The position numbers were made by a program, and so were the translations under genes. From positions 152,699,890 through 152,763,889 of the forward strand of contig OX336397.1 of NCBI GenBank assembly GCA_946902985.2: 64,000 nucleotides of DNA, read 5' to 3'. Positions 1-11,100 of this stretch are shown piece by piece. This stretch comes from Meconema thalassinum. Taxonomy: Eukaryota > Arthropoda > Insecta > Orthoptera > Tettigoniidae. Under the pieces are notes generated by a model. It was given only the letters and a program-made list of their open reading frames with translations, had not been told where the DNA came from and made no database searches. Position 1 is the first letter of the stretch. Each line of letters starts with the position of its first letter.

Positions 1-1400
1 GTTATTTTCTGCGCTCCCTATATGACAGCCCTAGGGCCGCCCCTGGGTAACGGGGTTAATAAGGGGTGGACATATATTATGGTGTTTGAAGCTATTTTCT
101 GCGCTCCCTATATGACAGCCCTAGGGCCACCCCTGGGTAACGGGGTTAATAAGGGGAGGACATACATTATGGTGTTTGAAGCTATTTTCTGTGCTCCCTA
201 TATGACAGCCCTAGGGCCACCCCTGGGTAACGGCGTTAATAAGGGGTGGACATACATTATGGTGTTTGAAGCTATTCTCTGCGCTCCCTATATGACAGCA
301 CTAGGGCCACCCCTGGGTAACGGGGTTAATAAGGGGTGGACATACATTATGGTGTTTGAAGTTATTTTCTGTGCTCCCTATATGACAGCCCTAGGGCCAC
401 CCCTGGGTAACGGGGTTAATAAGGGGAGGACATACATTATGGTGTTTGAAGCTATTTTCTGCGCTCCCTATATGACAGCCCTAGGGCCACCCCTAGGTAA
501 CGGGGTTAATAAGGGGTGGACATACATTATGGTGTTTGAAGCTATTTTCTGCGCTCCCTATATGACAGCCCTAGGGCCGCCCCTGGGTAACGGGGTTAAT
601 AAGGGGTGGACATACATTATGGTGTTTGAAGCTATTTTCTGCGCCCCCTATATGACAGCCCTAGGGCCACCCCTGGGTAACGGGGTTAATAAGGGGTGGA
701 CACACATTATGGTGTTTGAAGCTATTTTCTGCGCTCCCTATATGACAGCCCTAGGGCCACCCCTGGGTAACGGGGTTAATAAGGGGAGGACATACATTAT
801 GGTGTTTGAAGCTATTTTCTGCGCTCCCTATATGACAGCACTAGGGCCACCCCTGGGTAACGGGGTTAATAAGGGGAGGACATACATTATGGTGTTTGAA
901 GCTATTTTCTGCGCTCCCTATATGACAGCCCTAGGGCCACCCCTGGGTAACGGGGTTAATAAGGGGAGGACATACATTATGGTGTTTGAAGCTATTTTCT
1001 GCGCTCCCTATATGAGAGCCCTAGGGCCACCCCTGGGTAACGGGGTTAATAAGGGGAGGACATACATTATGGTGTTTGAAGCTATTTTCTGCGCTCCCTA
1101 TATGACAGCCTAGGGCCACCCCTAGGTAACGGGGTTAATAAAGGGTGGACATACATTATATTGTTTGAAGCTATTTTCTGCGCCCCCTATATGACAGCCC
1201 TAGGGCCACCCCTGGGTAACGGGGATAATAAGGGGTGGACATACATTATGGTGTTTGAAGATATTTTCTGCGCCCCCTATATGACAGCCCTAGGGCCACC
1301 CCTGGGTAACAGGGTTAATAAGGGGTGGACATACATTATGGTGTTTGAAGCTATTTTCTGCGCCCCCTATATGACAGCCCTAGGGCCACCCCAGGGTAAC
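1..1400 (+). repeat. Left-edge monomer stretch with no matched higher-order copy
   Basis: These are ordinary 90-bp monomers, with ggtgg and ggagg variants mixed. Two monomers near 185-195 and 365-375 carry tctgtgctccc, which loses the usual CpG of tctgcgctccc. A one-base deletion at about 1110 (gcctagggcc instead of gccctagggcc) shifts the phase. Comparison with the next unit at an offset of 3,600 bp starts to match only from about 1400, so I cannot assign this part to a higher-order unit seen elsewhere in the window. Confidence 0.7.
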
Positions 1401-1980
1401 GGGGTTAATAAGGGGTGGACATACATTATGGTGTTTGAAGCTATTTTCTGCGCCCCCTATATGACAGCCCTAGGGCCGCCCCTGGGTAACGGGGTTAATA
1501 AGGGGAGGACATACATTATCGTGTTTGAAGCTATTCTCTGCGCCCCCTATATGACAGCCCCAGGGCCACCCCAGGGTAACGGGGTTAATAAGGGGTGGAC
1601 ATACATTATGGTGTTTGAAGCTATTCTCTGCGCTCCCTATATGACAGCCCTAGGGCCGCCCCAGGGTAACGGGGTTAATAAGGGGTGGACATACATTATG
1701 GTGTTTGAAGCTATTTTCTGCGCCCCCTATATGACAGCCCCAGGGCCACCCCAGGGTAACGGGGTTAATAAGGGGTGGACATACATTATGGTGTTTGAAG
1801 CTATTTTCTGCGCCCCCTATATGACAGCCCTAGAGCCACCCCTGGGTGACGGGGTTAATAAGGGGAGGACATACATTATAGTGTTTGAAGCTATTTTCTG
1901 CGCTCTCTATATGACAGCCCTAGGGCCACCCCTGGGTAACGGGGTTAATAAGGGGTGGACATAGATTATGGTGTTTGAAG
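1400..1980 (+). repeat. Higher-order repeat A, copy A0 (3' tail only)
   Basis: From about 1400 this stretch matches positions 5000-5580 at a fixed offset of 3,600 bp (40 monomers). Shared markers are a ctctgcgcc variant near 1534/5134, gccccagggccaccccagg near 1557/5157, and the agagccacccctgggtgac monomer near 1833/5433. Differences are few: tatc for tatg at about 1519, ggtgg for ggagg at about 1595, atg for gtg at about 1821, and a TAG-making tag for tac at about 1963. Only the last six to seven monomers of this copy are recognisable. Confidence 0.85.
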
Positions 1981-4900
1981 CTATTTTCTGCGCTCCCTAT
2001 ATGACAGCCCTAGGGCCACCCCTGGGTGACGGGGTTAATAAGGGGTGGACATACATTATGGTGTTTGAAGCTATTTTCTGCGCTCCCTATATGACAGCCC
2101 TAGGGCCACCCCTGAGTAACGGGGTTAATAAGGGGTGGACACACATTATGGTGTTTGAAGCTATTTTCTGCGCTCCCCATAGGACAGCCCTAGGGCCACC
2201 CCTGAGTAACGGGGTTAATAAGGGGTGGACATACATTATGGTGTTTGAAGCTATTTTCTGCGCTCCCCATAGGACAGCCCTAGGGCCACCCCTGAGTAAC
2301 GGGGTTAATAAGGGGTGGACACACATTATGGTGTTTGAAGTTATTTTCTGCGCTCCCTATAGGACAGCCCTAGGGCCACCCCTGAGTAACGGGGTTAATA
2401 AGGGGTGGACACACATTATGGTGTTTGAAGCTATTTTCTGCGCTCCCCATAGGACAGCCCTAGGGCCACCCCTGAGTAACGGGGTTAATAAGGGGTGGAC
2501 ACACATTATGGTGTTTGAAGCTATTTTCTCCGCTCCCTATATGACAGCCCTAGGGCCACCCCAGGGTGACGGGGTTAATAAGGGGTGGACACACATTATA
2601 GTGTTTGAAGCTATTTTCTGCGCTCTCTATATGACAGCCCTAGGGCCACCCCTGGGTAACGGGGTTAATAAGGGGTGGACATACATTATGGTGTTTGAAG
2701 CTATTTTCTGCGCTCCCTATATGACAGCCCTAGGGCCACCCCTGGGTAACGGGGTTAATAAGGGGTGGACATATATTATGGTGTTTGAAGCTATTTTCTG
2801 CGCTCCCTATATGACAGCCCTAGGGCCACCCCTGGGTAACGGGGTTAATAAGGGGTGGACATACATTATAGTGTTTGAAGCTATTTTCTGCGCTCCCTAT
2901 ATGACAGCCCTAGGGCCACCCCAGGGTAACGGGGTTAATAAGGGGTGGACATACATTATAGTGTTTGAAGCTATTTTCTGCGCTCCCTATATGACAGCCC
3001 TAGGGCCACCCCTGGGTAATGGGGTTAATAAGGGGAGGACATACATTATGGTGTTTGAAGCTATTTTCTGCGCCCCCTATATGACAGCCCTAGGGCCACC
3101 CCTGGGTAACGGGGTTAATAAGGGGTGGACATACATTATAGTGTTTGAAGCTATTTTCTGCGCCCCCTATATGACAGCCCTAGGGCCACCCCAGGGTAAC
3201 GGGGTTAATAAGGGGTGGACATACATTATGGTGTTTGAAGCTATTTTCTGCGCTCCCTATATGACAGCCCTAGGGCCACCCCAGGGTAACGGGGTTAATA
3301 AGGGGAGGACATACATTATGGTGTTTGAAGCTATTTTCTGCGCCCCCTATATGACAGCCCTAGGGCCACCCCTGGGTAACGGGGTTAATAAGGGGTGGAC
3401 ACACATTATGGTGTTTGAAGCTATTTTCTGCGCCCCCTATATGACAGCCCTAGGGCCACCCCTGGGTAACGGGGTTAATAAGGGGTGGACATACATTATG
3501 GTGTTTGAAGCTATTTTCTGCGCTCCCTATATGACAGCCCTAGGGCCACCCCTGGGTAACGGGGTTAATAAGGGGTGGGCATACATTATGGTGTTTGAAG
3601 CTATTTTCTGCGCTCCCTATATGACAGCCCTAGGGCCACCCCTGGGTAACGGGGTTAATAAGGGGAGGACATACATTATGGTGTTTGAAGCTATTTTCTG
3701 CGCTCCCTATATGACAGCCCTAGGGCCGCCCCTGGGTAACGGGGTTAATAAGGGGTGGACATACATTATGGTGTTTGAAGCTATTTTCTGCGCCCCCTAT
3801 ATGACAGCCCTAGGGCCGCCCCTGGGTGACGGGGTTAATAAGGGGAGGACATACATTATGGTGTTTGAAGCTATTTTCTGCGCTCCCTATATGACAGCCC
3901 TAGGGCCACCCCAGGGTAACGGGGTAAATAAGGGGTGGACATACATTATGGTGTTTGAAGCTATTTTCTGCGCCCCCTATATGACAGCCCTAGGGCCACC
4001 CCTGGGTAACGGGGTTAATAAGGGGAGGACATACATTATGGTGTTTGAAGCTATTTTCTGCGCTCCCTATATGACAGCCCTAGGGCCACCCCTGGGTAAC
4101 GGGGTTAATAAGGGGTGGACATACATTATGGTGTTTGAAGCCATTTTCTGCGCTCCCCATATGACAGCCCTAGGGCCACCCCTGGGTAACGGGGTTAATA
4201 AGGGGAGGACATACATTATGGTGTTTGAAGCTATTTTCTGCGCCCCCTATATGACAGCCCTAGGGCCACCCCAGGGTAACGGGGTTAATAAGGGGTGGAC
4301 ATACATTATGGTGTTTGAAGCTATTTTCTGCGCCCCCTATATGACAGCCCTAGGGCCACCCCTGGGTAACGGGGTTAATAAGAGGTGGACATACATTATG
4401 GTGTTTGAAGCTATTTTCTGCGCCCCCCATATGACAGCCCTAGGGCCACCCCAGGGTAACGGGGTTAATAAGGGGTGGACACACATTATAGTGTTTGAAG
4501 TTATTTTCTGCGCTCCCTATATGACAGCCCTAGGGCCACCCCTGGGTAACGGGGTTAATAAGGGGTGGACACACATTATGGTGTTTGAAGCTATTTTCTG
4601 CGCCCCCCATATGACAGCCCTAGGGCCACCCCAGGGTAACGGGGTTAATAAGGGGTGGACATACATTATGGTGTTTGAAGCTATTTTCTGCGCCCCCTAT
4701 ATGACAGCCCTAGGGCCACCCCTGGGTAACGGGGTTAATAAGAGGTGGACATACATTATGGTGTTTGAAGCTATTTTCTGCGCCCCCCATATGACAGCCC
4801 TAGGGCCACCCCTGGGTAACGGGGTTAATAAGGGGTGGACATATATTATGGTGTTTGAAGCTATTTTCTGCGCCCCCTATATGACAGCCCTAGGGCCACC

Positions 4901-5580
4901 CCTGGGTAACGGGGTTAATAAGGGGTGGACATACATTATAGTGTTTGAAGTTATTTTCTGCGCTCCCTATATGACAGCCCTAGGGCCGCCCCTGGGTAAC
5001 GGGGTTAATAAGGGGTGGACATACATTATGGTGTTTGAAGCTATTTTCTGCGCCCCCTATATGACAGCCCTAGGGCCGCCCCTGGGTAACGGGGTTAATA
5101 AGGGGAGGACATACATTATGGTGTTTGAAGCTATTCTCTGCGCCCCCTATATGACAGCCCCAGGGCCACCCCAGGGTAACGGGGTTAATAAGGGGAGGAC
5201 ATACATTATGGTGTTTGAAGCTATTCTCTGCGCTCCCTATATGACAGCCCTAGGGCCGCCCCAGGGTAACGGGGTTAATAAGGGGTGGACATACATTATG
5301 GTGTTTGAAGCTATTTTCTGCGCCCCCTATATGACAGCCCCAGGGCCACCCCAGGGTAACGGGGTTAATAAGGGGTGGACATACATTATGGTGTTTGAAG
5401 CTATTTTCTGCGCCCCCTATGTGACAGCCCTAGAGCCACCCCTGGGTGACGGGGTTAATAAGGGGAGGACATACATTATAGTGTTTGAAGCTATTTTCTG
5501 CGCTCTCTATATGACAGCCCTAGGGCCACCCCTGGGTAACGGGGTTAATAAGGGGTGGACATACATTATGGTGTTTGAAG
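1981..5580 (+). repeat. Higher-order repeat A, copy A1 (40 monomers, 3,600 bp)
   Basis: This is a complete 40-monomer unit. Near its start is a cluster carrying ccctgagtaac and ccccataggac variants (about 2100-2520), followed by an unusual ttctccgctcc monomer at about 2527. Near its end are the agagcc/gtgac monomer and a gctctctat monomer. The same ordered set of variants recurs in A2 and A3. Compared with A2 at an offset of 3,595 bp I noticed only a handful of differences over the first 2.1 kb, for example tatatt/tacatt at 2771 and gccc/gtcc near 2636. A1 contains a 7-monomer segment (roughly 4250-4880) that A2 lacks. Confidence 0.92.
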
Positions 5581-8545
5581 CTATTTTCTGCGCTCCCTAT
5601 ATGACAGCCCTAGGGCCAGGGTGACGGGGTTAATAAGGGGTGGACATACATTATGGTGTTTGAAGCTATTTTCTGCGCTCCCTATATGACAGCCCTAGGG
5701 CCACCCCTGAGTAACGGGGTTAATAAGGGGTGGACACACATTATGGTGTTTGAAGCTATTTTCTGCGCTCCCCATAGGACAGCCCTAGGGCCACCCCTGA
5801 GTAACGGGGTTAATAAGGGGTGGACATACATTATGGTGTTTGAAGCTATTTTCTGCGCTCCCCATAGGACAGCCCTAGGGCCACCCCTGAGTAACGGGGT
5901 TAATAAGGGGTGGACACACATTATGGTGTTTGAAGTTATTTTCTGCGCTCCCTATAGGACAGCCCTAGGGCCACCCCTGAGTAACGGGGTTAATAAGGGG
6001 TGGACACACATTATGGTGTTTGAAGCTATTTTCTGCGCTCCCCATAGGACAGCCCTAGGGCCACCCCTGAGTAACGGGGTTAATAAGGGGTGGACACACA
6101 TTATGGTGTTTGAAGCTATTTTCTCCGCTCCCTATATGACAGCCCTAGGGCCACCCCAGGGTGACGGGGTTAATAAGGGGTGGACACACATTATAGTGTT
6201 TGAAGCTATTTTCTGCGCTCTCTATATGACAGTCCTAGGGCCACCCCTGGGTAACGGGGTTAATAAGGGGTGGACATACATTATGGTGTTTGAAGCTATT
6301 TTCTGCGCTCCCTATATGACAGCCCTAGGGCCACCCCTGGGTAACGGGGTTAATAAGGGGTGGACATACATTATGGTGTTTGAAGCTATTTTCTGCGCTC
6401 CCTATATGACAGCCCTAGGGCCACCCCTGGGTAACGGGGTTAATAAGGGGTGGACATACATTATAGTGTTTGAAGCTATTTTCTGCGCTCCCTATATGAC
6501 AGCCCTAGGGCCACCCCAGGGTAACGGGGTTAATAAGGGGTGGACATACATTATAGTGTTTGAAGCTATTTTCTGCGCTCCCTATATGACAGCCCTAGGG
6601 CCACCCCTGGGTAATGGGGTTAATAAGGGGAGGACATACATTATGGTGTTTGAAGCTATTTTCTGCGCCCCCTATATGACAGCCCTAGGGCCACCCCTGG
6701 GTAACGGGGTTAATAAGGGGTGGACATACATTATAGTGTTTGAAGCTATTTTCTGCGCCCCCTATATGACAGCCCTAGGGCCACCCCAGGGTAACGGGGT
6801 TAATAAGGGGTGGACATACATTATGGTGTTTGAAGCTATTTTCTGCGCTCCCTATATGACAGCCCTAGGGCCACCCCAGGGTAACGGGGTTAATAAGGGG
6901 AGGACATACATTATGGTGTTTGAAGCTATTTTCTGCGCCCCCTATATGACAGCCCTAGGGCCACCCCTGGGTAACGGGGTTAATAAGGGGTGGACACACA
7001 TTATGGTGTTTGAAGCTATTTTCTGCGCCCCCTATATGACAGCCCTAGGGCCACCCCTGGGTAACGGGGTTAATAAGGGGTGGACATACATTATGGTGTT
7101 TGAAGCTATTCTCTGCGCTCCCTATATGACAGCCCTAGGGCCACCCCTGGGTAACGGGGTTAATAAGGGGTGGGCATACATTATGGTGTTTGAAGCTATT
7201 TTCTGCGCTCCCTATATGACAGCCCTAGGGCCACCCCTGGGTAACGGGGTTAATAAGGGGAGGACATACATTATGGTGTTTGAAGCTATTTTCTGCGCTC
7301 CCTATATGACAGCCCTAGGGCCGCCCCTGGGTAACGGGGTTAATAAGGGGTGGACATACATTATGGTGTTTGAAGCTATTTTCTGCGCCCCCTATATGAC
7401 AGCCCTAGGGCCGCCCCTGGGTGACGGGGTTAATAAGGGGAGGACATACATTATGGTGTTTGAAGCTATTTTCTGCGCTCCCTATATGACAGCCCTAGGG
7501 CCACCCCAGGGTAACGGGGTAAATAAGGGGTGGACATACATTATGGTGTTTGAAGCTATTTTCTGCGCCCCCTATATGACAGCCCTAGGGCCACCCCTGG
7601 GTAACGGGGTTAATAAGGGGAGGACATACATTATGGTGTTTGAAGCTATTTTCTGCGCTCCCTATATGACAGCCCTAGGGCCACCCCTGGGTAACGGGGT
7701 TAATAAAGGGTGGACATACATTATGGTGTTTGAAGCCATTTTCTGCGCCCCCCATATGACAGCCCTAGGGCCACCCCTGGGTAACGGGGTTAATAAGGGG
7801 AGGACATACATTATGGTGTTTGAAGCTATTTTCTGCGCCCCCTATATGACAGCCCTAGGGCCACCCCTGGGTAACGGGGTTAATAAGGGGTGGACATACA
7901 TTATAGTGTTTGAAGTTATTTTCTGCGCTCCCTATATGACAGCCCTAGGGCCGCCCCTGGGTAACGGGGTTAATAAGGGGTGGACATACATTATGGTGTT
8001 TGAAGCTATTTTCTGCGCCCCCTATATGACAGACCTAGGGCCGCCCCTGGGTAACGGGGTTAATAAGGGGAGGACATACATTATGGTGTTTGAAGCTATT
8101 CTCTGCGCCCCCTATATGACAGCCCCAGGGCCACCCCAGGGTAACGGGGTTAATAAGGGGTGGACATACATTATGGTGTTTGAAGCTATTCTCTGCGCTC
8201 CCTATATGACAGCCCTAGGGCCGCCCCAGGGTAACGGGGTTAATAAGGGGTGGACATACATTATGGTGTTTGAAGCTATTTTCTGCGCCCCCTATATGAC
8301 AGCCCCAGGGCCGCCCCAGGGTAACGGGGTTAATAAGGGGTGGACATACATTATGGTGTTTGAAGCTATTTTCTGCGCCCCCTATGTGACAGCCCTAGAG
8401 CCACCCCTGGGTGACGGGGTTAATAAGGGGAGGACATACATTATAGTGTTTGAAGCTATTTTCTGCGCTCTCTATATGACAGCCCTAGGGCCACCCCTGG
8501 GTAACGGGGTTAATAAGGGGTGGACATACATTATGGTGTTTGAAG
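5581..8545 (+). repeat. Higher-order repeat A, copy A2 (33-monomer derivative, 2,965 bp)
   Basis: It carries the same ordered variants as A1, from the ccctgagtaac/ccccataggac cluster (about 5695-6115) to the agagcc monomer near 8397. Two deletions separate it from A1. One is 5 bp at about 5613, leaving gggccagggtgac where A1-type monomers read gggcca-cccca/cccct-gggtgac. The other removes 7 monomers: after the ccccatatg monomer at about 7750 the sequence jumps to the tatagtg...gaagttatt monomer at about 7890, whose A1 counterpart lies 630 bp further along. The 5-bp deletion is flanked by a repeated cca, consistent with slippage. Confidence 0.92.
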
Positions 8546-11100
8546 CTATTTTCTGCGCTCCCTATATGACAGCCCTAGGGCCACCCCTGGGTGACGGGGT
8601 TAATAAGGGGTGGACATACATTATGGTGTTTGAAGCTATTTTCTGCGCTCCCTATATGACAGCCCTAGGGCCACCCCTGAGTAACGGGGTTAATAAGGGG
8701 TGGACACACATTATGGTGTTTGAAGCTATTTTCTGCGCTCCCCATAGGACAGCCCTAGGGCCACCCCTGAGTAACGGGGTTAATAAGGGGTGGACATACA
8801 TTATGGTGTTTGAAGCTATTTTCTGCGCTCCCCATAGGACAGCCCTAGGGCCACCCCTGAGTAACGGGGTTAATAAGGGGTGGACACACATTATGGTGTT
8901 TGAAGTTATTTTCTGCGCTCCCTATAGGACAGCCCTAGGGCCACCCCTGAGTAACGGGGTTAATAAGGGGTGGACACACATTATGGTGTTTGAAGCTATT
9001 TTCTGCGCTCCCCATAGGACAGCCCTAGGGCCACCCCTGAGTAACGGGGTTAATAAGGGGTGGACACACATTATGGTGTTTGAAGCTATTTTCTCCGCTC
9101 CCTATATGACAGCCCTAGGGCCACCCCAGGGTGACGGGGTTAATAAGGGGTGGACACACATTATAGTGTTTGAAGCTATTTTCTGCGCTCTCTATATGAC
9201 AGCCCTAGGGCCACCCCGGGGTAACGGGGTTAATAAGGGGTGGACATACATTATGGTGTTTGAAGCTATTTTCTGCGCTCCCTATATGACAGCCCTAGGG
9301 CCACCCCTGGGTAACGGGGTTAATAAGGGGTGGACATACATTATGGTGTTTGAAGCTATTTTCTGCGCTCCCTATATGACAGCCCTAGGGTCACCCCTGG
9401 GTAACGGGGTTAATAAGGGGTGGATATACATTATAGTGTTTGAAGCTATTTTCTGCGCTCCCTATATGACAGCCCTGGGGCCACCCCAGGGTAACGGGGT
9501 TAATAAGGGGTGGACATACATTATAGTGTTTGAAGCTATTTTCTGCGCTCCCTATATGACAGCCCTAGGGCCACCCCTGGGTAATGGGGTTAATAAGGGG
9601 AGGACATACATTATGGTGTTTGAAGCTATTTTCTGCGCCCCCCTATATGACAGCCCTAGGGCCACCCCTGGGTAACGGGGTTAATAAGGGGGTGGACATA
9701 CATTATAGTGTTTGAAGCTATTTTCTGCGCCCCCTATATGACAGCCCTAGGGCCACCCCAGGGTAACGGGGTTAATAAGGGGTGGACATACATTATGGTG
9801 TTTGAAGCTATTTTCTGCGCTCCCTATATGACAGCCCTAGGGCCACCCCAGGGTAACGGGGTTAATAAGGGGAGGACATACATTATGGTGTTTGAAGCTA
9901 TTTTCTGCGCCCCCTATATGACAGCCCTAGGGCCACCCCTGGGTAACGGGGTTAATAAGGGGTGGACACACATTATGGTGTTTGAAGCTATTTTCTGCGC
10001 CCCCTATATGACAGCCCTAGGGCCACCCCTGGGTAACGGGGTTAATAAGGGGTGGACATACATTATGGTGTTTGAAGCTATTTTCTGCGCTCCCTATATG
10101 ACAGCCCTAGGGCCACCCCTGGGTAACGGGGTTAATAAGGGGTGGGCATACATTATGGTGTTTGAAGCTATTTTCTGCGCTCCCTATATGACAGCCCTAG
10201 GGCCACCCCTGGGTAACGGGGTTAATAAGGGGAGGACATACATTATGGTGTTTGAAGCTATTTTCTGCGCTCCCTATATGACAGCCCTAGGGCCGCCCCT
10301 GGGTAACGGGGTTAATAAGGGGTGGACATACATTATGGTGTTTGAAGCTATTTTCTGCGCCCCCTATATGACAGCCCTAGGGCCGCCCCTGGGTGACGGG
10401 GTTAATAAGGGGAGGACATACATTATGGTGTTTGAAGCTATTTTCTGCGCTCCCTATATGACAGCCCTAGGGCCACCCCAGGGTAACGGGGTAAATAAGG
10501 GGTGGACATACATTATGGTGTTTGAAGCTATTTTCTGCGCCCCCTATATGACAGCCCTAGGGCCACCCCTGGGTAACGGGGTTAATAAGGGGAGGACGTA
10601 CATTATGGTGTTTGAAGCTATTTTCTGCGCTCCCTATATGACAGCCCTAGGGCCACCCCTGGGTAACGGGGTTAATAAAGGGTGGACATACATTATGGTG
10701 TTTGAAGCCATTTTCTGCGCCCCCCATATGACAGCCCTAGGGCCACCCCTGGGTAACGGGGTTAATAAGGGGAGGACATACATTATGGTGTTTGAAGCTA
10801 TTTTCTGCGCCCCCTATATGACAGCCCTAGGGCCACCCCAGGGTAACGGGGTTAATAAGGGGTGGACATACATTATGGTGTTTGAAGCTATTTTCTGCGC
10901 CCCCTATATGACAGCCCTAGGGCCACCCCTGGGTAACGGGGTTAATAAGAGGTGGACATACATTATGGTGTTTGAAGCTATTTTCTGCGCCCCCCATATG
11001 ACAGCCCTAGGGCCACCCCAGGGTAACGGGGTTAATAAGGGGTGGACACACATTATAGTGTTTGAAGTTATTTTCTGCGCTCCCTATATGACAGCCCTAG
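8546..11100 (+). repeat. Higher-order repeat A, copy A3 (truncated, about 28 monomers)
   Basis: It repeats A1 in order from the ccctgagtaac/ccccataggac cluster (about 8665-9085) to the agaggtgg, ccccatatg and cacacattatag monomers near 10950-11060. It has two private one-base insertions, in a C run at about 9648 and in a G run at about 9690. Unlike A2 it keeps at least four of the seven monomers missing there, so it does not derive simply from A2. Correspondence with A1 breaks at about 11100, where A3 continues with gccgcccctgggtaac monomers that resemble an earlier part of the same unit. Confidence 0.88.

Noticed and set aside
2087..8891. Three identical 79-residue minus-strand open frames (2087-2326, 5682-5921, 8652-8891)
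   Set aside because: They arise where the ccataggac variant removes a minus-strand stop in two adjacent monomers, and they are copied with unit A. They are antisense shadows of the repeat.
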